Part shown: in pieces, positions 38,417 to 52,011 of the stretch
Numbering within the stretch: the stretch's first letter is position 1
Layout of the letters: each line of letters starts with the position of its first letter
Made by a program: the position numbers and the translations under genes
Assembly (NCBI GenBank): GCA_012295275.1
Contig: CM022676.1
Span: 460,841 to 524,840 of the forward strand
Length of the DNA: 64,000 bases
Source of the DNA: Chrysomallon squamiferum
Lineage: Eukaryota; Mollusca; Gastropoda; Neomphalida; Peltospiridae
Direction of reading: 5' to 3'
The notes under the pieces: generated by a model
Seen by the model: only the letters and a program-made list of their open reading frames with translations
Database searches by the model: none
Told to the model about the DNA's origin: nothing

Positions 38417-41178
38417 CTTGTTGATCTTAGGTTTTGATGCAGATTCTCAAATAAGAAATAAATAAAACTAGAAGAAAATAAATATAATTAAAATGAAAAT
38501 GGTTCGGAAACCAATCTAATGATAATGATAATAATAATAATAATAATAATGATGATGATGATGATGATGATGATGATATAGTATAACGTATAATTAAAAA
38601 GATAATTAAAGTAATAAATTAAAGGATACGACGTCGTTGCTGTTAAATAGAGCTGATTATGTGGGTTCCCAAAACTAAATAAAACTGATGTCTATATGAG
38701 TGTACCCTCTCGTCTCCTCATTCATGTACAATGACTGACACTGTTTTTCATGATCTACATCTTTTCAGTCTGTTTAATTTGGTATATTATATATATTTAT
38801 TTATTTATTCAGTGTCAATGTACTTTGCAGATGTGTTAAAAGAAATGATATATAATGAAATAAAATTTGTCGGAAACAACCCGCTTCATAATGGGCTCTA
38901 AAAATCGAGATTTAAAAAAAAGAAGGTAATTGTTATATATTAAAAGAGTCGTTACTATGGAACTGTTTAATTAACAAATCTGATTTTTTGTTTTTTGTTT
39001 TTGTCACAAAATCAGGATAAAAAGATCTACAGTAATAGATAGTCAATACTTAATACATAATCTGCCCCTATTAAATAGTACAGGACGTTTATTTTAATAA
39101 GTTTAAAGAAATTGAAGATATAATTATGTTTAAAACAAGATCAACGAAACCTACCTAAAAATATCTTTCTTTCTTTGTTGATTGAAAATGTTGTCCTTTC
39201 CTACATAAATCGATCGGGCCGGAAGCGAAACATGATGTAGAGGCGGGCAGTGGACTAATCAAAGCAGAACAGGCTATGCACGTGCACTGAGGTAACGACA
39301 AAGACTCATACACATTAGAACGTGTACCAGGATACTGCGAAAAACTCGATACCGAATTGCTAACCAGTTAAATCGAGGTAAAGATTCCACGATTACCTAC
39401 CTTTGGTTTTCATTTCCTATTTCAGATTTAATGAATCCACTGTGTATACAAGTATAATTAATTGTTGAAAAAAATGACGCAGACGTCTACCGACTTAGAT
39501 ATGTAGTTGCGGTTTTCGTTAATGTTTTTGATATCACATACTATATCTGAGTTGGAAATAAAGTTTGATATATATTTTAATTTTTAACATTATCGTAACC
39601 ACCGCTAAACTACCCAGAACTGCAAGAAGCCAAGTTCCTAGTAGGCTTTTTCATTACGTCACGATCCTACGTCATCAAAACAGCAATACTGATGGTCACA
39701 ACTGACTGGGATTTATAAGTACACACAAAATAATCAAATCTGATTTATTCGTTATAAATCGACTATATGGAATTTTGGGCTGCAGCGGTGACGTTTCATT
39801 TGAGTTTCTGTTTCTGTTTGAAACAACACTGATAAATCATATTGTATATTTATTGTTGTTTATATATTAATGACATTTGGGGATTAATTCTCCAGTCGTG
39901 CATGGTAATAATTATAAAGACAAAGTTTAGTTATCAGCTGCAACCAACATTTAACACTTTTCAGTGTGAAAAGCCTGTAACAGACTGGACATTGTGGACA
40001 ACGGTAATCTTCAACTGTCACACACTTCGTTTGGACAGAATATGCATCTTACTGAATAAATATAAATATTCATTTTTAATTTTCTCTATGGGTTATTGAG
40101 AATGGTTTTACTAGTGTAGATGAAGGTGCTGTACAATTTATTTCCTAAATACATCTTAATTTCAATTGGTTTTATTTCAAAATAAAGTAAATCTATTTAC
40201 AATTATTACAAAACAATTTCTAATAACGAACACTGATAAAAATAAAATATGTTTTTTCTTCATCGGATGTCAAAAAATTGGAGTTAGGGGTCCAAGAGTT
40301 TGAGTACTGCTGACTATTGCTGTACTGTGATCAATCAGTACACATACGGATGAAATCATATTTTGTTTTAATCTCTGTGAAATTTTGTTTATATGCTTGT
40401 GCATCTGTTCAAATACTTTTCAGATCACAATATCAAGTAGTTTAATATCATAAATATGCCATGGTGAAATAATGAAATATAAAGTTGTTTCCTTTATGTC
40501 ATCAAAGTTAATGCTTGAAGCAGTTAATAACTGGTTTAAAGAGAAAGCAAAGGTACAGATAGCAAACTATCCATACCTTATATAACATCAGATATTTTCT
40601 TCAAACACGATATTTGATATTTTGGTAATAATTTTAATTTACTGCTTCCTCAAGAGACTTGTCAGTAAGTCTACCACTCTGGGCAGTTACCTGGATCCCA
40701 TGGATCTAAGTGCTGCTTTCCCTGTGGGTCTTAATATTCTTAAGATGCTGTCCCTGATAGTGCAAACAAATACAATTTGTGCACATAAGTGTACAAACTC
40801 TGATCTAAAACATTTCAAAATTCAGTCACTAGTTATGTATGGAATCAACTAACTGCATCTTTTTCATCGCTTATTTTTTATATTATTATTATTATTAGTA
40901 GCAGTATTATTTATTTTTTATATTTATATATATATATATATATATTTCTTTTTTGATGATGAATTTCAAATACTTAATAAAGATATTTTTCTATTAAAAA
41001 AATCCAACATTAAATCAAAATTTAGCAATTTAGTTTTCTCCAAAACAGCAATTGGATATCTTTTTAACAATTTAATGAGAATAATTATATTTTAAGGCTA
41101 ATTTATTTAAAAAATCATAAACTGAAGTTTTCAAATTTAGAAATATTTAACAGTATACACTAGACACCACTGATAACA

Positions 41179-41213
<35 letters not shown>

Positions 41214-41400
41214 ATTATAATACTATAAAAAATAAAAAATAAAAAATAAAATCAAGATTTTAGAAAATTGCTGAGACTTCATACTTAACTAAAAGTTAAT
41301 TTATTGTCATTGTTAATTTGTATGTAAATTTATACAGTTCAATAAATCACAGCTTTATGTATGATAAAAAATGAAACAGAAAACTGATTCTTCAGGCTTT
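38417..41400. other. Spacer between genes C and D
   Basis: 38790-39240 copies the gene B upstream region 29240-29760 and is probably gene C's 5' flank. The rest is AT-rich with short repeats; open frames at 39842-40099 and 40622-40852 show no supportable family or splice pattern. Confidence 0.5.
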
Positions 41401-41410
41401 TTTATTTATT
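41401..41410 (-). other. Poly(A) signal candidates of gene D
   Basis: Two overlapping AATAAA motifs on the minus strand, about 170 bases after the gene D stop. Confidence 0.45.
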
Positions 41411-41575
41411 TTCTCTGTTTGTTGTTCTGAGGTACACGTTTTGTAGGATTTTGCAGAGAGATCCATCCGTATTATATTAATGAAGAACTATAATTGTCAA
41501 TTCATTTTACTTTTAAGTTATGTATAGAAGTTTGGGTTTTAAAAGCAAATTTTGATTCACTTCATGAATAAAATG

Positions 41576-41687
41576 TCAGTCACTTGTTAGTGATGAATAT
41601 TTATCAGGAGAACCTAAAACAAATAAATAAATAAGTTAATACATATATCAAATTTATTTCTCACACACATTAGACTCATCTATATAT

Positions 41688-41727
<40 letters not shown>

Positions 41728-42688
41728 CCATACAATATAAAAGGAATAAATACATGAAATTCAAAGACAAAAATATTCCCCTCAGTTACATGATACCTAC
41801 TTGATCAGTATTGAGAAAAAGTCCTTCTGAATAACTTTTAGCTTTTACACATGATAATTATCATCATTATAATTGTAATTATTTATTATTATCAATTACT
41901 GTTATTATTATATTATATTATTTATTAATATTTACTGTTATTGTTAAAAATCATTTTAATTATATATATAATTAAAATGCTTTTATATATATAAAATTTA
42001 TTTTCACACACACACACAGCCTCTGTCAATCTCAGAATTATGACTGATATTTTCAAGTGATAAACTCAGTATTAAAATATCTGCTTGTCAGAAAGTTAGC
42101 TATCACAAAGTTTAATACTGTTTAATCTCACCTGTGATAACTTCTTGTACATCATTCTGACTTGTACCTGTTTTCTCATGATCACTCTCTGCACTGAGAT
42201 CTGAACAACAAACACAGTGTTCTCATTATGTACATCTCTTTTCTTCAGTAAACCTTCATTTTATATTTTATCTAAGTACCTACATTATTTATTTCTAACA
42301 CACACACCACGTAAAACTAAAAACAAATATGGATAGCTAAAAAGACAAAATAACATACCAGAGAGAGAAACACAATATTCATGTAACATGAACAAGCACA
42401 TACAGAAACACACACAGAAATTCAGACACACACAAACCTTGATTGGGCATTTGTTCACTTGAACCCAGTTCAGGACCTGGAAAAAAAAAAAAATAATAAT
42501 AAAAATAATTTATATGTGTAATTGAAAGAAATAATGAAATAATTTGTTTTTTTAATAATATTTTGTTTTAGGAATTTTTTATTTTTGTTTTTATTTTTTT
42601 TAATCTATAAAAGTTGTATTTGCAATTTTATATTACATTTTTCATGCTGAAGTGTTTTGATTACTGTTACATTGTCTAGAGAGAGACT

Positions 42689-42723
<35 letters not shown>

Positions 42724-45700
42724 ACAGAAACAAAGGCACAGACTAATTTACACATATACACACACACCAGCACTTATTTCTGTATTGGGTTAGAAGAAAA
42801 GTTTTTGATTTAGCTTTGAAATAATTATAACACACACACACAGACAGACTCACACTTTGATAGATAGATATACATGTTATCTTAAAAAAAACCTAAAAAA
42901 AAAAACTCTTTGGATTCCAATTAAACAAGCTATAAACCTTTGCTGCAATCCAGCACATGTACGCACACACACACTAATACAATAATTATAAACACCTTGT
43001 GCTAATGAGTTTTCACTACTACCAGCTTTTGTGGCTTGACTAGCAGCTGTTTCTTCACGAGCAGAGAAAAGTCTGGACACGAAGTCTGACACGATAGGCA
43101 TAGTCTGTGCCACTGAAGAAAACGTCCATGTTGGTTTTTCTGTCTCCTCTGCTGTGTCACTCACTGCAGTGGCTGGTGCTGTCTGTTCTAATGTTTTTTC
43201 AGTAGTTTCATCTGTTTTGCTAACAGTGGACTCACTTGTCTCTTTGATTTGGTCAAAGTAAGTAGGAGTGCTAATGGATTCACGTTTTTGTGTTGTTTGT
43301 TTAGACTCACTGATTGATCCACGTTTTTGTGTTGTTTGTTTAGACTCACTGATTGATCCACGTTTTTGTGTTGTTTGTTTAGTCTCACTGATTGATCCAC
43401 GTTTTTGTGTTATTTGTTTAGTCTCACTGATTGATCCACGTTTTTCTGTTGTTGTTTTTGATTCACTGACTGATTCAGGTTTCTCTTCAGATTTATCTGG
43501 TTCAGTAGCAGTAGTGTCTGAAACAGGACTTGTACTTTGTTTTTCTGGTGTGGAATCAGAGACTCTTGAAGGGAGTTTTTCAGAATCAGATCCTTGTTCC
43601 AGTGCTGTTTTCTCACCTGATCAGCAACAGGAAAATTCAGCAAATCAAAATAAAGCAAACCATGGACTCTTGTTATTTGTTTTATTTAAAATGTCTACAA
43701 GCTGTGGATTTATATTTAGTTGTTTAGATTCTACTCTTTATTTATTTATGTTCAAATATTCAAAACCATGGAGATACTTTGTTTATATTTAAAAATGTCT
43801 ACAAACCATGGCCACACTTTATTTATGCAGCGGAACCTTGGGTTACGAACTTAATTCTTTCCAGAAATCGGTTTGTAAACCAAATTGTACATAAACCGAA
43901 GTGATGTCATCACACGAACGCCACTCTCATGTTTTGCAATTATTTCTTACTTGATCTCTACTGGGATATGTTTATACTTTCCACAAGCAATGTCGCTTTC
44001 ACTTTTTGTTTTATTGGGCATCATACTGGATAGATTATAATAAAAGATATACACATAAAAGCAGCAACACTTTAAAAAATGCAAGTGCACAATCTCAGTG
44101 CAAAAGCTATTGAGCTGCAACTGCATATTGAAGACTAAAGGCCCTAATTCATGATATATATTTGTTACAGGGCAAGCCTATAATCCTAACTTTAACCTCT
44201 GCTTTGATGTTGATGTCAAAAGAAAGCTTGTAGTGGGGTGGTGCTGTAGTTTTTTAACATGGGACATTATTCTAAACCAAGACAAAAATTACCCAAGATC
44301 ATGTTTCCTAATCCAATTTGTTTGTGCTTTGAGGCATTCATAACTCAAGGTTCCACTATATTTAAAGTGTCTATAAACTGTTAACATAATTTACTTTTGT
44401 TTAAAATGGTTACAAACCATGGACACTTTATTTCTGTTTTAAATATCTATAAACATTGGATATTCTTAATTTATTTAGATATAAATCTTCTAAAAACCAT
44501 AGAAACTGTTTATATTTAAAATGTCAACAAACATGTATGTGTGTATTTATATGAAAATTTATGAGTATGAATGTTGTGTGTTTTGAAGCACATGCATGCT
44601 TTTGAATGGATATATAGATTCTGCCACCATTATACAAGTAACAGAGGTCTTATTTTTATAGTGTGTACAACTAGAACAAGCAGAAGTGGAACAATAGTTA
44701 TAGTGAAGTAAATACAGTTATGATGTTTATATTATCTGCACTGTAGAAGTACTAGTTGAAGCAGCAGTATTGATAATAGTGGTTTTGGTAGTAGTAATAA
44801 TAATAAATAGAAGTAGTAGTTGAGATTGTTGCAATGTAGTAATAGTAAAAAGGTAATAATAGTCACAAAAAATGTACATATGTACATATGTATGTTTCTA
44901 TATATGTATATGATGTATATATGTATGTAGGTATGTATGGATGCATGTAAACTATCAGTTAAAAACAGTTTTACTTAGAGAGTATGCAGGATTGTCAATC
45001 TGTGACACAACATCAGCATCTTCACTGCAATAAAATTATAAATAATTAGCATGACCACAACATACTGATCATCATCACATCACACACTGAAACACTTTGA
45101 AGTTAAGTAAACAAGAAATATTGTTAAAATAAAGAAAATAATAAGTGAACATTACTAGTGGGATCTGGATCCATGTCCTCCACTCAGAAAACATTTTAAA
45201 ATAACAATCAATTAATTTGGTGCATTTTCTTTTATTTATAACCGAAATAAATCAGCAATAAGACATGTTTTACACACACACACACACACATACACACACA
45301 CACATAAAAACTGCACAAAAAACAACACAGTAATATCTGTCAGTTGTAGAGTCTGTGTACTTTTGTTCGTTTGATGGAAATGAAACTTTTGAAATAAGTG
45401 ATCTCTTTATTAACCATTTTTCTACAATGTTTATTTCCTTATTTATTTATTTATTTATTTATTACTGCTTGTTTTTTCTCTGGACAATGTTTGTTGAATG
45501 ATGCTGCTCATTGCAACTAATTCCATTTATACTTTTTTCTTTACTAACTTACTTTACTTCAGTCTTCTCACCTCACAAATGTAGTTATTTTTCAGGACAA
45601 CAAGATTTACCTGATATACAGAGACAGGCTCATTTTGTGTAGTAACCTGTACAATAGGTCTGACACACATCATGTGTCAGGAATAGAGAACACGCAGACC

Positions 45701-48700
45701 TCCACCCCTTATCATTTTTACTACTTACTCATAATATTCATAGAAATTACTCAAACAAAATTTTCAGTGATCCATATTGAAAAATTATGTTATCTGCATA
45801 TACATTGAAAATTATTCTCACATAGGTTTGTATCATAGATATGGAAACATATACACACATAAAGATGCACAGACACATATACATGTAAATTAAATGTGTA
45901 TCTCTTACTTTTCATCACATATCCCCTGTTCATCTTCCTCTTCCTCCTGTTTTTCCTCTGAGAAACAAATTATCATTACAATCATAATAACAATGTCATG
46001 AATAACAACAACAATAAGTACAGCATTACAGGAGTAGTTATAGTTATAATAATTGTAACAACAACACATTAATAATAATAATCACAGTTGTAGTATTATT
46101 ATTATTAGTAGTAGTAGTAATAGTAGTAATAACAATAATATTTAAAAATAATAACAATAAAAAATATATATTAAATAATAATCTGAACAAAACACACAAA
46201 GAAAACTAAACCCAAACGAAGCCAAAAAAAAAAAAAAAAAAAAAAAATTAATATATATATATATCTTATTACTAACCTTGCACATATCTTTTTCTTCTTC
46301 TCGGTCTTCTTCCACAGAAATTGTAAGCCAGGAAAACCACTAAGACAATAATAGTGAAGACCAAACCTGCAGCAACTACTGAATCAGTGTCCTTTTGTGA
46401 TGGATAACTACCTGAAGTTAAAACACTAGATCAGCATTTCTGAAACAACAGAAACAGTCCTATAAATAAACAAATAACTTATATAAAACAAAAATAATAA
46501 TAAATAAATAAATAATGAAAAAAAGAAAGAAACAAAGAAATATTCTTGACTGAACTGCTGTGATGTTAACATATTAAATACATTTAAAGTGTATCACAGA
46601 AGTCAAGAGTAACAGTTTATATATAGTTATAAATCTTACATGAAACTGATATTTTACACAAATAAATTAATATAACTGTTTATACTTTAGTATTATATTA
46701 AAGGCAAAAGTTATTGTGACATGGATTGTTTGGAATAATTAATTTATGGATGTAAACTGAGAAAATGCACATGAAACAGCACAATTCAAACAAACAGCTG
46801 ATCCAGGGGTTGCTTGCTTTGTACAAAAACATGGAATATCCAGTAGAAATCCTGTCCAGTGTTCACTATAAAAGGCCTGAAATTCAGTTGCAAATCACAG
46901 CCACCTTCAAAAGTTGTAAAATACATTAGTGAACTGTCTGATGCAGATTTGGTCATACCTTATGCCAAATATTGATGCTGACAGCTCCAGCAATGCAGAC
47001 AACATCTGTGATGAACAGCATGTGACTGGAGATGTGTCTTCTCCACAAATCTGACATCAGGGTATGTATCTAAAAACATGAAGGTTATGTCACACCATGT
47101 GATCCAGAATTGGATCGTTTTGGAGGTGGTGGTGTTATCGTGATGTGAAATTACAGTGTCTAACTAAACTCAGACAGGTGTGACTGAAAGCAACTGCAAT
47201 GCTGTGATTAACTGATTTTGAAAAGAAGTGTTTTCATTTTTACACAGAATGGCACTGGTAAGACACTGCACCTTGCCAGTCACTGCTAGAGCTGTGCAGC
47301 ACTGTTTCAGTCAGAACAATGTGTATGTAATATCCTGGATGCCTGGCTCAATCACCAGTCAAACAAATCTGGGTGGATTTGTAATTGTCCAACAACCTTG
47401 CAGGAACTCAGTGACACAATGATTCCTGGCCTGCATCAATGCTCAAGATGGACACACTGACAGCTGACTGTGTGAACTTCACCCTGGAACCTCTAGTGAT
47501 GTGTCTCATTTGTTTATGTCAGGTGCAAACATTTCATTGACTGTTCCTCATTTCCACACCTTCTGTCATTTCTCTTTCCCTGCTATAATGCTTCATTCAT
47601 AGCAATATAAACTTAACATCAATCATTTTTCTGTTGTGTGTCTTAACTTTTGACTTTTAATATATCAATATATTGCTTATGAAACCCATCATTGCTGATA
47701 ACAAAGAAAAAGAATAAAATAAACTGTTACTCAGTACTTCACTGCTGTTACTTTAACCCATCCCAACTGGAGAGACAGAAACTGATAGAGACAGAACAAA
47801 TCAGTGTTTAATGTATAACAGCACCCAGAGATGTTTAATATATTCTTTTTATTATTCTTATGTCATTATTAGTTAAGACAGGAGAGAAAAAAAAAAAATA
47901 ACCACAAAAAAAAAAATAAAAATAAAAATAAAAATAAAAATGAGACAAAAAGAATATATGGACAAAATAAAAAACAAATCTATTAAAAAGATCAAAAAAA
48001 AAAAAAAAAAAATTAAGAACACTTCAAAAACTGGATTTTTTTATTAAAAATGAAGAAAAAAGAAACAACAAAAACAAAAATGAAACATTTTGATATTGGC
48101 TATTTCTTATATAAATGTAAAAATGTCAGTGATAATACTTTATGTTGGTTTTCATGAGAAGACAGTGGACTGCGATTAAAAAGGGAAATACCTTCTATGA
48201 AAAGTATGAAGGAAAAAGAGAGATCAGAGCCAGGAACTCCATTTGAGACAACCACCTGATAGACCCCGAGATCATCCTGTTTGACGTCTAACAAAGTGAA
48301 ATGACCAACGTAAGTGACTCCACTGACCATTCCTTTGCCCACAGACAGTGAGCGTCTCTCTTTATAAGTCACTTTGTACCATGTGAACTTGGGTTCTGGA
48401 CTGGCTACAACAGCCAGAATGAAAGTGACATTTGATCCCATCACTGTGGCTATTCTTTTTTGTAGGCCATATCGGAAATCAATTCTAGGTGCACCTAAAA
48501 TGTAGCACCACTTCTTTTATAAATTTAATCTCAATGATTGTTACTTGTTACTTTTATTTTAATATAATTATTGAAAAACACATTAATATATACTCAGATG
48601 AACTGTTATTTACATATTAAACTTACATGTAACTAACACTGACAGATGAACTGTTATTTACACATTAAACTTACATGTAACTAACACTGACAGATGAACT

Positions 48701-50386
48701 GTTATTTACACATTAAACTTACATGTAACTAACACTGACAGATGAACTGTTATTTACACATTAAACTTACATGTAACTAACACTGACAGATGAACTGTTG
48801 TTTACACATTAAACTTACATGTAACTAACACTGACAGATGAACTGTTATTTACACATTAAACTTACATGTAACTAACACTGACAGATGAACTGTTATTTA
48901 CACATTAAACTTACATGTAACTAACACTGACAGACTAACAGACGAACTGGTTCCTACTCTACAGCTGTAATTTCCAGAGTGTGAACACAGAGTTTGTTTT
49001 GTGTATTCTGCTCTTTTAGAGTGTTTCTGTTGAAGTAAAGTCTTTGAGTTTCTTGATATTACTATGTCACCTTCTGGATCAACTTGACATCTTGCAGTTA
49101 GAGGTGTTGATTCATTCAGTACAACACTGTACTTCTGATTGTTGACTGTAAACAGTGTAACTATAGGGTCATCTGCAGTAAAAAAGTAGTGATTATTATT
49201 AAGTTCTGAATAACATATAATTAAATAAATTTAAAAAAGTGGTATTTACAATTACAAATAAATACTTTATTGTCAAAGTAATGTTTGTAGGTGAAACGAC
49301 GATGGCCTGATAACCAGACACGTTAGTCTGGCAGTTTTGCTGGCTTCATCACACTGCACTACTTGAACTGACTCTCCTGGACACCAAAATGAGATGCCAT
49401 AAATTATTTTACCTCTTATGTTACAGATTACGTCTGAAGACTGTCCATTCTGCGCTCCAGACAGACAGTTCATTGTGGTGTCGGCAGCTGTTTCATTTTC
49501 TACTTTTCAAGAAGGAAGTGAAAGATTTGAAAAAGAAAACACAACACTAAGACACAATACATTCAGTTATTATTGTTTTGTTATTTTTGTTTTTGGGGAT
49601 TTGGGGGTCTTCTTTTTTTATTTTTTTTATTTAATGTCAAACATTCTGCAAATGGGTTATTTGCAGTTACGGAAAGTTTGAACATTAATATAAATACAAG
49701 TAAAATTCTTAAAATAAGATAGATAAATAAATCATAAATAAATAAATAAATAAATAGAGGGTTAGAGGGTTATAAGGATAGAATAGATAAAATAAAATAG
49801 CAACAACAAACAATGAAAACAACAACATCAATAGTAATGATAATGATAGCAATACAATCAATATTTCCAGGAAGTATCACAAGTAAGAGAATGATTTTGT
49901 TTTTAACTTCAAAAATTATTCAAAGCAGTACAAAGATACAAAACTGTTCTTTAATCTCAGACAATACAACAGTGAATTAATTTTAAATATTTATAATTCT
50001 GAAAACATACACACATATCAAAACTAACAGGTCAACTCACAAATGAAAAAAAATAAAAAAAATAATAATAAAAAGAAAGAAAAGAAATTAAAGTAATTAG
50101 TAATCTTTCAGAATATCAAAATAACATTTTTATCCACAAATATAAATATATTATTATTATTATTATTAGTTAATAGTGTTTTTTGTGCATATTATTTATT
50201 GTATAATGGAACTGAAGATAGAAAACTAGGTGCATTACAAAAAAAAAAAATAAAAATGTTCATATTTTAATTCATTTTAACTAAGGAAAATAAAGAAATA
50301 TCTGAGATGTTACCTTCTGCAGAACTATCACAGATCAGCAGCATAATCACAGAAAACTCAGAAAGCAAAAATTGAACAGAAGCCAT
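41576..50386 (-). CDS. Gene D: two-Ig receptor with long Ser/Thr-rich repeat tail
   Basis: Ten exons: 50314-50386, 48915-49172, 48192-48494, 46277-46411, 45909-45957, 44975-45024, 42996-43616, 42438-42476, 42132-42200 and 41576-41613. All junctions are GT-AG with consistent phases, giving 544 residues and TGA at 41578-41576. Signal peptide 1-24; Ig1 25-110 (LTARCQVD, SGNYSCRVG; no core Trp); Ig2 111-211 (FTWYK, DLGVYQVVVSNGV, no usual Cys pair); helix about 223-243 (VVAAGLVFTIIVLVVFLAYN); basic stop-transfer (RRPRRRKR). The tail of about 290 residues has an acidic exon, DNPAYSL (NPxY-type) near 284, four 13-residue RGSISE(S/T)KQTTQK repeats from about 349, and ends DKYSSLTSD. Skipping the relic exon 49261-49502 is required. 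Divergent from gene E across 2.5 kb. Ligand unknown. Confidence 0.85.
42996..43616 (-). CDS. Gene D exon: Ser/Thr-rich tail with KRGSIS repeats
   Basis: 207 codons, phase 1-1, open throughout but without an internal start near its 5' end. The repeat KRGSIS(E)(S/T)KQTTQ appears four times, plus a KRESIS variant. KRxS is a basophilic (PKA/PKC-type) kinase target pattern. The region is rich in S, T, E and K and lacks cysteine. Confidence 0.8.
43829..44357. mobile_element. Short inverted-repeat DNA element (MITE-like)
   Basis: Ends AGCGGAACCTTGGGTTACGA and, on the other strand, AGTGGAACCTTGAGTTATGA form imperfect terminal inverted repeats 529 bases apart. No transposase frame is seen inside. It sits in an intron of gene D. 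A target-site duplication is not clear. Confidence 0.6.
47090..47480 (+). mobile_element. Degenerate Tc1/mariner-like transposase remnant
   Basis: Plus-strand frames in a gene D intron read DRFGGGGVIV near 47115 and, from about 47280, ARAVQHCFSQNNVYVISWMP followed by remnants near NLQELSDTMI. The order resembles the second half of Tc1-family transposases (the DRFGGGSVMVWGG and SPDLNPIEHLWD regions), but the catalytic residues are lost and the frame is broken. Confidence 0.55.
48590..48935. repeat. 48-bp minisatellite over the splice donor of gene D Ig1 exon
   Basis: About seven near-identical 48-bp units. On the minus strand each contains the last codons of the Ig1 exon and its donor (CTGTCAGTGTTAGTTACAT then GTAAGT). 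The same unit recurs at gene E. Confidence 0.85.
49261..49502 (-). pseudogene. Relic V-like Ig exon of gene D
   Basis: Reads MNCLSGAQNG, VICNIRGKIIYGISFWCPGE, VVQCDE, matching the V-like exons of genes B and C. The frame then slips by one near 49320 (YQAIVVSPTNITLTIK continues in the next frame). The end with DAGxWKC and STC is missing. It cannot encode the domain, and including it would truncate gene D. Confidence 0.75.
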
Positions 50387-50554
50387 ACCTATAACAGTAA
50401 AGTTAATATATGGTAATATTATCATGATGATAAATAAATAATAATAGAATGATGTTGATAATGATTAGGATGCCTAAAAAAATCCCAGACCAAGTAACAA
50501 TAAATAAATAAGTACGACAAATAAATAAATAAATATAGTAACTGATTAAGTTAA

Positions 50555-50591
<37 letters not shown>

Positions 50592-50808
50592 TTTAAATTC
50601 ATAAAATAAAAATCTGGTAACTGCTATGTAATAACTCAACCAAATTTAAAATAAAAACAATAAATAAACAGAAAAAGTAAATACATAAATTAATTAATTA
50701 AATAAATTATTTACATATTTCCTTTTCCTATTATCCACAAAATATATTATTTCATTAACTACGTCTATTTAAAAGCCATCAATATAATTATTATTATTAA
50801 TTTTAATA

Positions 50809-50852
<44 letters not shown>

Positions 50853-51614
50853 TATTATTATTATTATTATTATTATTTTTTTGTTTTTTTTTTTGAATAT
50901 AGAGTGAATAGCCTACAAACTGTATATAATAATGATTACACTACGTTTTATTTCATTGCTGTCTCTCTCGAGTTATTTCTTATTGCTATTAATTAGTTAT
51001 TATCAAAATATTAAATTGTTAATAACTTTTAGAATTACATCGTGCTAAGTGATTGAAATTACCACATTGAAAACTTATTTATGACATGAGAATCCATTTT
51101 TTGATTTCGTCTTTATTCCTTGTGCGGATTTCCTCCTTGATAATCGAGATCCGTTTAAACAGTGCTTTAGCTGCGTAAATTGTAACATATTTTGCCAGGT
51201 TTATTTTAAATCAAAAGTATAGAAAGCATATTTCTACAAAAACCGAGGAGACGTTAAGTTTTCATTTTGATTTCATTTTCTCAACATTAATGTTCAACCT
51301 GTTATTGGTATTAAAAGTTGAGGGTATTTCCCACTAAGGAAGGAAAATAAATTTTGCAGAAACTATGACGTAGATACAAACAAAAAGGTAAGTTATTTCG
51401 GTGTTATTATCAAATTATCTTAATCAAAGATAATAATAATAATAATAATAAGTTAAACATAATTATCTTCTACCTACTAATGAGCTAACTCAGTTACCAG
51501 AATCTTTGTCTTCTGCAACTCATGTCGGTAAATGTTTGTTTCTTCACATGATAACAGATGTTAACTTAAGCATGTAAATCACATTTCCTTTAGAATTTAG
51601 TTAATTTTACAAAA

Positions 51615-51655
<41 letters not shown>

Positions 51656-51979
51656 CTTACTTTGTTTTCTGGGTATTTATGATCATACTAAATTATTAGA
51701 TAATGATAATAAAATCGTATTTTTTGTTGTGGTTTATAATGTATTTGTATAGCGGTCAGCAATATGTAGACAGAAATAGAGACACAGATATAATCTATAA
51801 GAACGGATATTTTTTTTCCCTTTTGATGCATTCTTTCTAATATCTATTATCAATATAACACATAATCAGTAACAAGGATCTGTTATGGTTTAAAGAGCAA
51901 CAGTCATGGAAAAAAGAGAGATAAAAAAAAAAATAAAGAAAAACAAACATACATACATACATACATAAATACAAAACAG

Positions 51980-52011
<32 letters not shown>

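Noticed and set aside
40622-40852. Possible enzyme fragment with STTLGSYLDPMDL
   Set aside because: The short segment recalls CDP-alcohol phosphotransferases, but the metal-binding DxxADK-type residues are not there and nothing around it supports the call.
43268-43792. Plus-strand 174-codon repeat frame (DPRFCVVCL repeats)
   Set aside because: It is the antisense shadow of gene D's KRGSIS repeat exon on the minus strand, which fits splice phases on both sides.
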